NCBI GenBank assembly: GCA_964511025.1
Contig: CAZEDK010000047.1
Coordinates: forward strand, 1 to 11,227
From: CAZEDK01 sp964511025
Lineage (GTDB): Bacteria > Patescibacteriota > Gracilibacteria > UBA1369 > GWF2-33-10
Direction: 5' to 3'
DNA: 11,227 nucleotides
Program-made: the position numbers and the translations under genes
The notes under the pieces: model-generated
Told to the model about the DNA's origin: nothing
Database searches by the model: none
The model's input: only the letters and a program-made list of their open reading frames with translations
In this document: positions 1-5,588 of the stretch, in pieces
How the letters are laid out: every line of letters starts with the position of its first letter
Numbering within the stretch: position 1 is the first letter of the stretch

Positions 1-166
1 TGAGACTATGCGAACTTGAGCAATGATAAAATAGCCGATAGGCGATCATTGCGCAAGTTGGGAGAGCGAAGTTTTAACTATTAATTTGATAAAAAACCTG
101 AGAGGAAGTTTAATTTATGTATATAATAAAAAGTTAAAAAGGTAGCGAACCGCATAGTGTTCTATG
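1..166. other. attC-like recombination site 1 (left end cut by window edge)
   Basis: This imperfect palindrome has the layout shared by five sites in the window. The left arm CTATGCG (6-12) pairs with CGCATAG (151-157). Hairpin A follows the left arm at once: AACTTGAGCAATGAT (13-27) pairs with a copy ending in CAAGTT, with one mismatch. Next come TTGGGAGAGC (58-67), a second segment where TTTTAACT (72-79) can pair with AGTTAAAA, then GCGAAC (145-150). The right R box is GTTCTATG (159-166); its equivalents elsewhere read GTTATATG, GTTAGCTG or GTTATACG. The left R box should lie just outside the window. The palindromic R/L layout with variable centres matches integron attC sites; the identity is inferred because no integrase is seen. 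Confidence 0.6.
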
Positions 167-223
167 ATGTAAATTTTTTTATCCTTAATTTTCTTTTCTT
201 ATTAGCGTAAAATAAGTTTTTTT
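159..223. repeat. Module A terminal inverted repeat, left arm
   Basis: Starting at the R box, this arm contains TGTAAATTTTTTT (168-180) and GTAAAATAAGTTTTTTT (207-223). Both occur as reverse complements, in mirrored order, at 4119-4202 on the far side of module A (AAAAAAACTTATTTTAC at 4119-4135; AAAAAAATTTATTTCATATAAC-type end at 4181-4202). The segment between the two matched blocks differs between the arms. Confidence 0.6.
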
Positions 224-232
224 GAGAACGCC

Positions 233-904
233 TTATTTATTTGGTTTTCTCATTATAAATAAATATTTAAATCCTCGTAAATAAAAATTAAACTGTCTTG
301 CTCTGTTGTGCCAAAGTCCTGTATTTGAAGTTTGGTTATGGCGTGTCAGACAAACAATATCCATTGGCTCAAAATATTTTTCTAATCTTTGCCAGAGTAA
401 AAATCCCGCTGGGGTAAATTTCTTTTTGATCCATTGATCAGCAATAACCCAAGCCATTACTTTATTTGGTTTTAAGATTCTAAAAATTTCAGAAGCGACT
501 TTTTCAAGTTCGTCATAAAAATATATTTTTTCGCATGATATTTTACCAATACACTTTTCATCACTGGAATAATTGATATTGTCTGAATACGGTGAATCAA
601 TAAAAACAAAATCAACGGAATTATCTGCAAGAGGGATTTTTCGTGAATCATTTTTGATTACATCAGGTCGAACAATATTTAAGTCATATCCGATAACTTG
701 ACGATTTAATTCCTTAGCAACATCAATCGTTGTTCCGCTTCCACACATAGGGTCAACAACTAAATCACCTTCTTGGGTGTATCTTTGCAATAAATTCCAA
801 ATCACAAAAGCAGGTGTGACACCGTTATATTTATTATTTCCATGAGGTTTATCACCATAATTTTGGCGTGGGAAATCCCAAAGGGTAGTTGATTCAATTT
901 GCAT
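233..904 (-). CDS. DNA methyltransferase, N4-cytosine/N6-adenine type (small)
   Basis: This 223-residue protein is a SAM-dependent amino-methyltransferase acting on DNA. It shows motif I DPMCGSGTT (residues 51-59) for SAM binding and a motif IV variant DSPY (103-106) as catalytic loop, with an HGNNKYNGVTP segment (21-31) ahead of motif I in the place of motif X. The order X, I, IV matches the larger methyltransferase of the same operon, but it lacks the long helical insert between I and IV and any obvious large target-recognition domain. It is the last gene of a six-ORF operon with a BsaWI-like endonuclease and begins 6 nt after the stop of the membrane protein gene. It may protect the same or a second recognition site. 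Whether the base is N4-cytosine or N6-adenine cannot be read from the motif. No Shine-Dalgarno sequence precedes the ATG. Confidence 0.85.
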   Translation of the reverse strand: MQIESTTLWDFPRQNYGDKPHGNNKYNGVTPAFVIWNLLQRYTQEGDLVVDPMCGSGTTIDVAKELNRQVIGYDLNIVRPDVIKNDSRKIPLADNSVDFVFIDSPYSDNINYSSDEKCIGKISCEKIYFYDELEKVASEIFRILKPNKVMAWVIADQWIKKKFTPAGFLLWQRLEKYFEPMDIVCLTRHNQTSNTGLWHNRARQFNFYLRGFKYLFIMRKPNK

Positions 905-910
905 AGTTTA

Positions 911-1261
911 TTATTTTTTTGAAAATTTATTTTTTAGCCATTTACCAAACAGAAGAAATAGATAAAAAATTAAAACTACTATCAAAAATGTTGAATAACG
1001 CCAAAGATCATCCCAGTTTTCAATATGTCCTGCATAAAAAACTAAGGTAAATCCAATTAAGGCAATTAAAGCAAAAAGTTTTTCGCTATGTTCTGCGAAA
1101 ATTCCTTTTACAGTATTAGCAACATCAGAAACCCTATCGCTAATCAATTCTCGGATTGGTTCGCCTGTCTTTCCACCAGTAGCAGTTTCTTTAACTCTTT
1201 GAAATTCATTGCTAGAAGGGATATTCCCGATATTAGTTTGTGAATCAAATTCTTTAGCCAT
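911..1261 (-). CDS. Small two-helix membrane protein, hypothetical
   Basis: I do not recognise a family for this 116-residue protein. The N-terminal half (1-55) is polar and rich in Ser, Thr, Gly and charged residues. Two hydrophobic segments follow, at about 61-78 (starting KLFALIALIGFTLVF) and 89-107 (TFLIVVLIFYLFLLF), with a short acidic/aromatic turn between them and a Lys-rich end (KWLKNKFSKK). This suggests a helical hairpin in the cytoplasmic membrane with both termini inside; it is not a signal peptide because the helices are not N-terminal. The gene starts directly at the stop of the upstream ORF (TAAATG) and ends 6 nt before the small methyltransferase, so it is probably translated from the restriction-modification mRNA. 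Any role in defence is a guess from context. Confidence 0.6.
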   Translation of the reverse strand: MAKEFDSQTNIGNIPSSNEFQRVKETATGGKTGEPIRELISDRVSDVANTVKGIFAEHSEKLFALIALIGFTLVFYAGHIENWDDLWRYSTFLIVVLIFYLFLLFGKWLKNKFSKK

Positions 1262-1549
1262 TTATTTAATTTGATTAAAAAAATCTGTACTCAACGAATC
1301 AAATTTTTCTTTGCCAACATCAATAAATTGTTTTGATAATTCTTTTACTTTTTCAATATTAATTTCTCCTAACTCTGTTTTAAAAACATCAATATCAAAA
1401 AAGAATCCGTGTTTTGGAATTTCTTTTTTTACATTTCCTGAATTATCAAAATAAACAAATCTATTAGTAAAAAATTGCGTTAATGCTTGCATGTGATCCA
1501 TTGGACCATGCATAATGTTATAGCTATATTCTGTTCCTTTAAAATTCAT
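1262..1549 (-). CDS. C-terminal part of a stop-split hypothetical protein
   Basis: From the first ATG this is a 95-residue soluble protein starting MNFKGTEYSYN, with no recognised domain. The frame is open for a further 37 codons upstream, right up to the TAA that ends the preceding gene (1661-1663), and that gene is in the same frame. The extra stretch reads like protein (it includes TFNQIKETFENYIVQLN and YQKFKEDLVDIGLP) and holds no ATG. The likeliest reading is that 1262-2014 was one gene of about 250 codons interrupted by a single TAA at codon 118. The part from 1549 could still be made from its internal ATG. Possible causes are a true nonsense mutation, a sequencing error or recoding. 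The next gene starts immediately after this stop. Confidence 0.55.
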   Translation of the reverse strand: MNFKGTEYSYNIMHGPMDHMQALTQFFTNRFVYFDNSGNVKKEIPKHGFFFDIDVFKTELGEINIEKVKELSKQFIDVGKEKFDSLSTDFFNQIK

Positions 1550-1660
1550 CGGTAATCCGATATCAACTAAATCTTCTTTGAATTTTTGATAAGGAGATTT
1601 ATTTAGTTGAACAATATAATTTTCAAAAGTTTCTTTTATTTGATTAAAGGTAGTATTTCG

Positions 1661-2014
1661 TTAATGCAATAATAAATTCCACCTCGCTCCAATTCTTACA
1701 ATTCTCTTTGGTTCAAATTTATTAAATTTACTTAGGGAGGATAGAAAATCATCAATCTTTTTTTTAATTTCTTCTTTGTCGCTATTATTTTCAAATATTA
1801 ATCCTGCATTGTGTGTACTAACAAAAACTAAAAAATCTTGCTTGTCAGGATTAACTAGATCTATTCTGTTTTGAGACACTTTAAAACCCTCAAATCCCAT
1901 TTCTTTGATTATGTGTTCAGCCAATGATCCTTTCCAATCAAAAAAACTTATAATTGGATCATATCTAAACTCAAAAATATTTTTTCCTAAAATGTTAAAC
2001 TCTTGTTTGCTCAT
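1661..2014 (-). CDS. N-terminal part of a stop-split hypothetical protein (possibly TIGR04255-like)
   Basis: This 117-residue ORF (MSKQEFNILGKNIFEFRYDP at the start) ends with RIVRIGARWNLLLH and a TAA, beyond which the same frame stays open to 1262. The start EFRYDP and the RIGARWN strand near the break faintly recall the TIGR04255 family, whose members are about 250 residues long, close to the joined length of 250. This is memory of a weak motif, not a firm assignment. No membrane segment or catalytic motif is visible. It starts 4 nt after the endonuclease stop codon, so it belongs to the same operon. No Shine-Dalgarno sequence is present. As it stands the product would be truncated in mid-domain unless the TAA is read through. 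Confidence 0.55.
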   Translation of the reverse strand: MSKQEFNILGKNIFEFRYDPIISFFDWKGSLAEHIIKEMGFEGFKVSQNRIDLVNPDKQDFLVFVSTHNAGLIFENNSDKEEIKKKIDDFLSSLSKFNKFEPKRIVRIGARWNLLLH

Positions 2015-2018
2015 ATTT

Positions 2019-2696
2019 TTAAGTTGTTTTATTAAATAAAACTTTCAAATCATCTATAAATTTATCAAACATTTTTACTTTATCGCTTTCCTCAATATTC
2101 GTCTCACTCAAAACATAACTTCCGTCAGTATCTACCTCTACAATCGCACGTCCTTTTTTAGCGGGTATTTTTATTGTCAAAGTTCCGTCTTCGTCAGGCG
2201 TAACAAAATAAACTTTGATATGCTTTGTAGCTTCATCAGAAGCTAGTTTGACTTTCCAGTACCCAGTTTGAGCAATTCTTTCTCTTAAAGTTACTTTGCT
2301 TGATAATACAGCGACAACTTTGCTTGTTATGGGGTTATAGATAATCAAATCAACATCAGGCAAATGTGAACCGAATTCTCCATAATCGACAATAAGATTT
2401 CTTTTTACCAAGCTCAATTCTTTTGATAGATTACTTCCATTTGTCCTTTCAAGTGTGTTTCCATTTACAACTTTTAAGTCAAGATCTTCTACTTCGTCAG
2501 TAATAATATACTCAATTAGTTTTTCCAAATTTTTCCCTTTAAAAGCACGCCAAGATTGCTCATGATCATTGCCTGTAAAATCTTTTTTGTGTTGTTCTTT
2601 GGCTTCTTTCAAAACATTTGAAATATGACGATAAGCTTGAATTCCAAACTTATCCTTTTTTGTTTCGTAAATTTTAATGAGATCATTTATTTTCAT
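2019..2696 (-). CDS. Type II restriction endonuclease, BsaWI-like PD-(D/E)XK family
   Basis: This 225-residue protein is probably the nuclease of a type II restriction-modification system. The core shows PDVD (113-116) followed by a strand and then SSKVTLRER (132-140), where Lys134 and the Arg/Glu/Arg cluster match the S-x-K-x-(S/T)-x-R-E-R signature of BsaWI/AgeI-type enzymes related to the Cfr10I group. Glu58 in an upstream helix (KGKNLEKLIEY) could supply the remaining acidic residue. BsaWI itself cuts WCCGGW, but specificity cannot be transferred from this evidence. The ATG overlaps the stop of the large methyltransferase (ATGA, 2693-2696), giving translational coupling in which the methyltransferase is made first. 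That gene order and overlap support the restriction-modification assignment. Confidence 0.75.
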   Translation of the reverse strand: MKINDLIKIYETKKDKFGIQAYRHISNVLKEAKEQHKKDFTGNDHEQSWRAFKGKNLEKLIEYIITDEVEDLDLKVVNGNTLERTNGSNLSKELSLVKRNLIVDYGEFGSHLPDVDLIIYNPITSKVVAVLSSKVTLRERIAQTGYWKVKLASDEATKHIKVYFVTPDEDGTLTIKIPAKKGRAIVEVDTDGSYVLSETNIEESDKVKMFDKFIDDLKVLFNKTT

Positions 2697-3973
2697 AGTT
2701 TTTCCATTATTAAAATAAATTCTGTCGGATAAGCCGACACTTTGTTTTTATCAGTTATTTTTGCAAACTTTCCTGTTTTTTCATCTCTTACAGAGGGCAG
2801 ATTTTTTGAAGGTATCTCTCTTTTTATAATCTCTGCTATTTTTAACCCTAAATTTTGTAATTGCTCCGCAAAAACTTCCGCATTTAAAATTTCGACACCT
2901 TTTAAACTTGTATTGCCAATGACAATACAAGTTTTAGCTCCTTTTTTCAAGACCCTTTTCATTTCAGTAAAGACTTGATTCATTTCACTAAAATATGTTG
3001 AGACTTCTTCTGCGGTTTTTTTATCTTTTTTTAATAAATCTTGTTTAATAATTTCTGCAAGTTTGCTATTTAACACCAACTCTTTTTTGTTGTGATAAGA
3101 AGTACCAATAAATCTTTTGCGAAAATCACTTAAATCGCTTGTATATTCAAACCATAACGCAGGCAATTGATGTAAATCAGCGTATTCATAAGAAGTTACA
3201 TAAGGTGGCGATGTAACAATTAAATTAACTGAGTTATCTTTAATGGGAATTGTTCTTGCATCTGTACAATAAACTTGACTTGATATTTCCAAATTTTTTT
3301 TTTCTTTTGATAATTCATAAAATCGAGCATTACCTCTCATCATCATTTTAATTTGCTTGTAAAAAGTAAGAATTGGATCAGAAGGTTGTTTGTTTTGATC
3401 TCGTGTCGGCTTATTGCTTTTTTGTAACCAAATAGAGCAATTCTTCAAAATGTTGGAAAAGCCACAATAGAAAAAATCTCTAATGTCTTGATCTTTCAAT
3501 TTTGAAATTTCGGCGAAAATAAAAGCAAGTTTTCTTTTCTCTTCTTGTTTGAACCAATAATCTATTCTTTCGTGTTCGGGGGCTTGTACTTTTGTATTTT
3601 CATCGTAAGTATCCAATTTTAATTTCAGAGAAATAAATACTTTTTCAATTTCCAATGGATTAATTGGAGTAATTTTTGCTTTTGTGATTAAAACGGCTAC
3701 AGGATTAATATCTACCCCAACTGATTTTCTTCCCATTACTTTTGATTCTACAAGTGTAGTTCCGCAACCACCAAAAGGATCAACAATTAAATCTCCTTCT
3801 TTAGTATATTTTTCTGCCAAACGAGAAACAATCTGCGGAATAAATTTCGCAGGATAACGATGATAACCGTGTGTGATGTAAGCGGTCTCTTTTCTCGTTT
3901 TATCAGAAAAAGACCAAGATTTTTCAATCTTTATTTTTTTGAATAATTCTATTGTTGAATTTGTTTGTATCAT
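2693..3973 (-). CDS. DNA methyltransferase, N4-cytosine/N6-adenine type (modification subunit)
   Basis: This 426-residue SAM-dependent DNA methyltransferase is the first gene of module A. It has an N-terminal HGYHRYPAKFIP segment (35-46, motif X region), motif I DPFGGCGTT (65-73), a DIN acidic strand end at 88-90, a long helical region (about 110-230) and motif IV TSPPY (254-258). TSPPY is common in N4-cytosine enzymes but does not exclude N6-adenine. The long segment between motifs I and IV may carry target recognition. It is followed by the BsaWI-like endonuclease through an ATGA overlap, so it very likely protects that enzyme's site. A TGATACAAT element (extended -10 type) ends 6 nt before the ATG, which suggests a leaderless transcript. 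There is no Shine-Dalgarno sequence. Confidence 0.9.
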   Translation of the reverse strand: MIQTNSTIELFKKIKIEKSWSFSDKTRKETAYITHGYHRYPAKFIPQIVSRLAEKYTKEGDLIVDPFGGCGTTLVESKVMGRKSVGVDINPVAVLITKAKITPINPLEIEKVFISLKLKLDTYDENTKVQAPEHERIDYWFKQEEKRKLAFIFAEISKLKDQDIRDFFYCGFSNILKNCSIWLQKSNKPTRDQNKQPSDPILTFYKQIKMMMRGNARFYELSKEKKNLEISSQVYCTDARTIPIKDNSVNLIVTSPPYVTSYEYADLHQLPALWFEYTSDLSDFRKRFIGTSYHNKKELVLNSKLAEIIKQDLLKKDKKTAEEVSTYFSEMNQVFTEMKRVLKKGAKTCIVIGNTSLKGVEILNAEVFAEQLQNLGLKIAEIIKREIPSKNLPSVRDEKTGKFAKITDKNKVSAYPTEFILIMEKL

Positions 3974-3979
3974 ATTTTG

Positions 3980-3988
3980 ATTGTATCA
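3980..3988 (-). promoter_or_regulatory. Extended -10 promoter of the restriction-modification operon
   Basis: The minus strand reads TGATACAAT, a TG-n-TACAAT extended -10 element, followed by 6 nt and the methyltransferase ATG. A start about 7 nt downstream of the -10 box would put the first transcribed base at or beside the ATG. No good -35 box is seen. Confidence 0.45.
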
Positions 3989-4010
3989 GTAGATAAAATT
4001 TTAATAAAGC

Positions 4011-4036
4011 GTTTTCGTAGCGATAGCGGAGAAAAC
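4011..4036. repeat. T-type hairpin 1
   Basis: GTTTTC (4011-4016) pairs with GAAAAC (4031-4036) around the loop GTAGCGATAGCGGA. The 30 bases at 4010-4039 recur identically at 7411-7440 upstream of the GmrSD gene. The hairpin is followed by ACCTTATTCCCC. It lies between module A's promoter and its right inverted repeat. Confidence 0.6.
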
Positions 4037-4061
4037 ACCTTATTCCCCTTATTAAATAAAC

Positions 4062-4090
4062 ATTTTTTGCGGAAGTATGGAGCAAAAAAT
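4062..4090. repeat. T-type hairpin 2 (tandem variant)
   Basis: ATTTTTTGC (4062-4070) pairs perfectly with GCAAAAAAT (4082-4090) around GGAAGTATGGA. It sits directly after T hairpin 1 and shares its framing: CCCCTTAT-AAATAAA before, ATCC and TCCCC after. Stem and most of the loop differ from T1, yet pairing is kept. Confidence 0.55.
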
Positions 4091-4118
4091 ATCCATATAT
4101 CCCCTTTATAATAAAAAG

Positions 4119-4202
4119 AAAAAAACTTATTTTACTTCCTTTCCTAAAGAAAAAAGTAGCTTGAGAAAAAATCTAATACCAAAAAAATTTATTTCATATA
4201 AC
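4119..4202. repeat. Module A terminal inverted repeat, right arm
   Basis: AAAAAAACTTATTTTAC (4119-4135) is the exact reverse complement of 207-223. The 22 bases at 4181-4202 are a near-exact reverse complement of 159-180 and end in the R box CATATAAC of attC-like site 2. The segment in between has diverged. Confidence 0.6.
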
Positions 4203-4300
4203 GTTTTCGTATATCTGATGTTTTGCGGAGCGTAGCGGAGCAAAATATGGGTGAGCATTTGCCGGTAGGCAAGCGCGAACCAGATATACGCTGTTAGCTG
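4196..4300. other. attC-like recombination site 2
   Basis: This is the shortest and clearest of the five sites. Left R box ATATAAC (4196-4202), spacer GTTTT, left arm CGTATATCTG (4208-4217), hairpin A ATGTTTTGC (4218-4226) with GCAAAATAT (4240-4248), box TATGGGTGAGC (4246-4256), hairpin B TTGCC-GGTA-GGCAA (4259-4272), GCGAAC (4275-4280), right arm CAGATATACG (4281-4290), spacer CT, right R box GTTAGCTG (4293-4300). The ten-base L arms pair perfectly. The left spacer is 3 nt longer than the right one, also true of the other two sites with both spacers easily read. Hairpin A here has a loop like the T-type hairpins. Confidence 0.72.
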
Positions 4301-4367
4301 ATGTATATGTTTTTCTTTAATTTATGCAATAAATTACTCTTAAAAAGAATTCGATTTTGTTTTTTTG
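4293..4367. repeat. Module B terminal inverted repeat, left arm
   Basis: Begins with R box GTTAGCTG and continues through ATATGTTTTTCTTT (about 4305-4318) and a 32-base block from ACTCTTAAAAAGAATTC (4336-4352) to 4367. Both blocks are matched as reverse complements at 7460-7530. Between them is a small palindrome, AATTTAT-GCA-ATAAATT (4319-4335). Confidence 0.75.
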
Positions 4368-4418
4368 TTTTGGGCGAAGGGCAGAGGGGATTAAGGGGTG
4401 AATGCCCGAAGCCCAAAA
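4368..4418. repeat. H-type hairpin 1, downstream of the YhcG-like gene
   Basis: TTTTGGGC (4368-4375) pairs with GCCCAAAA (4411-4418) and, after a symmetric GAA/GAA internal loop, GGGCA (4379-4383) pairs with TGCCC (4403-4407). The apical loop is G-rich on the + strand (two GGGG tracts). It starts 22 bases past the gene's stop codon. No U tract follows on the minus strand, so it is not a normal intrinsic terminator. Confidence 0.65.
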
Positions 4419-4440
4419 CACCTTATTCAATTGTGAAAAC

Positions 4441-5481
4441 TCAGGTATCGTTTAGTCTATCGTCCGTTAAATTTCCCAACCTTTTGATAATTTCTGCTTC
4501 GCTGGGCAGGTATTTGGCGATATTTTCCGGAAGATTTTTGTATTGATTGAATGTGGCCACACCCATTGGTTGTCTGGTTTCAGCAAGCATATATTCTACA
4601 ATCGTTCGGTTCTTTTTTCGGCAAACAATAATTCCAATACTTGGATTATGATTTTCCTGTTTTACCTGTTTATTGACGAGCATTAAATACATCTGCAGTT
4701 GTCCGATATCTTTTGGATCAAATTCTCTGGCTTTAAGCTCAAATACTACATAACAATTGAGTTTGAAATTGAAAAACAGGAGATCCAAAAAATATTCTTT
4801 ATCGTCATATTCTAGCCGGTATTGCCTGCCTACAAAAGCAAAACTTCCTCCCATATCTTGGAGAAATTTTACGATATTTTCGACAATAGTATTTTCCAGC
4901 TCTTTTTCCGATATGGGCTGATCCGGATTAACAAGTTCCACATTATAATCATCTACAAATTCCCAGGCGACTCTGGCTTTTAGATCCTGTGTCACAGTTT
5001 TTTCAAAATTATTTTGGGCTAAAAGGCTATTTTGAAAATAATTCTGCTGTATTTTTTCCATAAGATCGAGCTTAGACCAGCCTTTTCCCTTGGTTTGTCT
5101 GATATAAAATTCCCTTTCTAAATCGTCTTTGCATTTCTCAATAATAATACAATTTTGCACCCATCCAATTTCTGCAACCAGTGGTTGCAGTTTCTCATTT
5201 TTGCCATATGTCTCATAAAAAGATTTCATGTTCCAAATATTTCTCGCTGAAAAACCTCTAATTCCCGGAAATTCTACCAGCAAATCTTTGGATAACTGTT
5301 CAACAACAGACTTTCCCCATTTTTCCTGTGTTACTTTTTCACTGACCATTTTGCCGATACTCCAATACAAATTAACGGTCTCTTTACTGACTGCTTTCAG
5401 CATCTGATATCTGGCGGTTTGAATTTTTTCTAGAATTTCGACCAGGAATGGCTGGTAGTGGGTGGTGAGAGCGGTTGGCAT
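4441..5481 (-). CDS. YhcG-family PDDEXK nuclease (DUF1016)
   Basis: This 346-residue protein has the two parts of YhcG/DUF1016 proteins: an N-terminal helical domain with the YWSIGKMVSE region (39-48), GFSARNIWNMKSFYE (76-90) and the signature around EIGWVQNCIIIEK (104-116), then a C-terminal PD-(D/E)XK nuclease domain. In the latter, FVGRQYRLEYDDKEYFLDLL (216-235) supplies Asp233 and FELKAREFDP (247-256) supplies Glu248 and Lys250, with Gln261 in the following helix. Length is typical for the family. Members are widespread in accessory regions and often neighbour restriction systems; their exact role is not settled. It follows the GmrSD gene but has its own TATAAT 9 nt before the ATG, with H hairpin 2 between the two genes, so it may be transcribed independently. 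Confidence 0.88.
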   Translation of the reverse strand: MPTALTTHYQPFLVEILEKIQTARYQMLKAVSKETVNLYWSIGKMVSEKVTQEKWGKSVVEQLSKDLLVEFPGIRGFSARNIWNMKSFYETYGKNEKLQPLVAEIGWVQNCIIIEKCKDDLEREFYIRQTKGKGWSKLDLMEKIQQNYFQNSLLAQNNFEKTVTQDLKARVAWEFVDDYNVELVNPDQPISEKELENTIVENIVKFLQDMGGSFAFVGRQYRLEYDDKEYFLDLLFFNFKLNCYVVFELKAREFDPKDIGQLQMYLMLVNKQVKQENHNPSIGIIVCRKKNRTIVEYMLAETRQPMGVATFNQYKNLPENIAKYLPSEAEIIKRLGNLTDDRLNDT

Positions 5482-5490
5482 GAGTATTTA

Positions 5491-5496
5491 ATTATA
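5491..5496 (-). promoter_or_regulatory. -10 box of the YhcG-like gene
   Basis: A perfect TATAAT on the minus strand lies 9 nt before the ATG. No Shine-Dalgarno sequence lies between them. The spacing predicts a transcript with almost no leader. The assignment rests on the same arrangement at other genes; the A+T-rich context makes a chance match possible. Confidence 0.45.
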
Positions 5497-5506
5497 AATT
5501 TTTTCA

Positions 5507-5554
5507 TTTAGGATGAAGGGCAAAGAGAATAGGGGTGAATGCCCATAGCCTAAA
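5507..5554. repeat. H-type hairpin 2, downstream of the GmrSD gene
   Basis: TTTAGG (5507-5512) pairs with CCTAAA (5549-5554), and GGGCA (5518-5522) with TGCCC (5540-5544). The apical loop keeps AGGGGTGAA. The outer stem differs from H1 on both sides so that pairing is preserved. It lies 34 bases past the GmrSD stop and ahead of the YhcG promoter. Confidence 0.6.
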
Positions 5555-5588
5555 ACTCCTTATACTTCATTAATTATTGTTTCCATAA

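Noticed and set aside
223..252. TGAGAA/TTCTCA hairpin over the stop codon of the small methyltransferase as an H element or terminator
   Set aside because: Only six base pairs with an 18-base loop, no shared H loop sequence and no U tract on the coding strand; too weak to call.
4396..4418. Short + strand peptide starting at the conserved GGGGTGAATG of the H hairpins
   Set aside because: The ATG is present in all three copies, but the following codons are not conserved and stop at different distances. Conservation fits the stem and loop instead.
4368..4418. H hairpins as classical Rho-independent terminators
   Set aside because: On the minus strand, the direction of the genes, the stem is followed by an A-rich stretch and no U tract.
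4301..4546. Overlapping + strand reading frames at 4301-4546, 2742-2978, 7683-7913 and 10465-10701
   Set aside because: They lie over hairpins, inverted repeats or strongly supported minus-strand genes and have no recognisable protein motifs.
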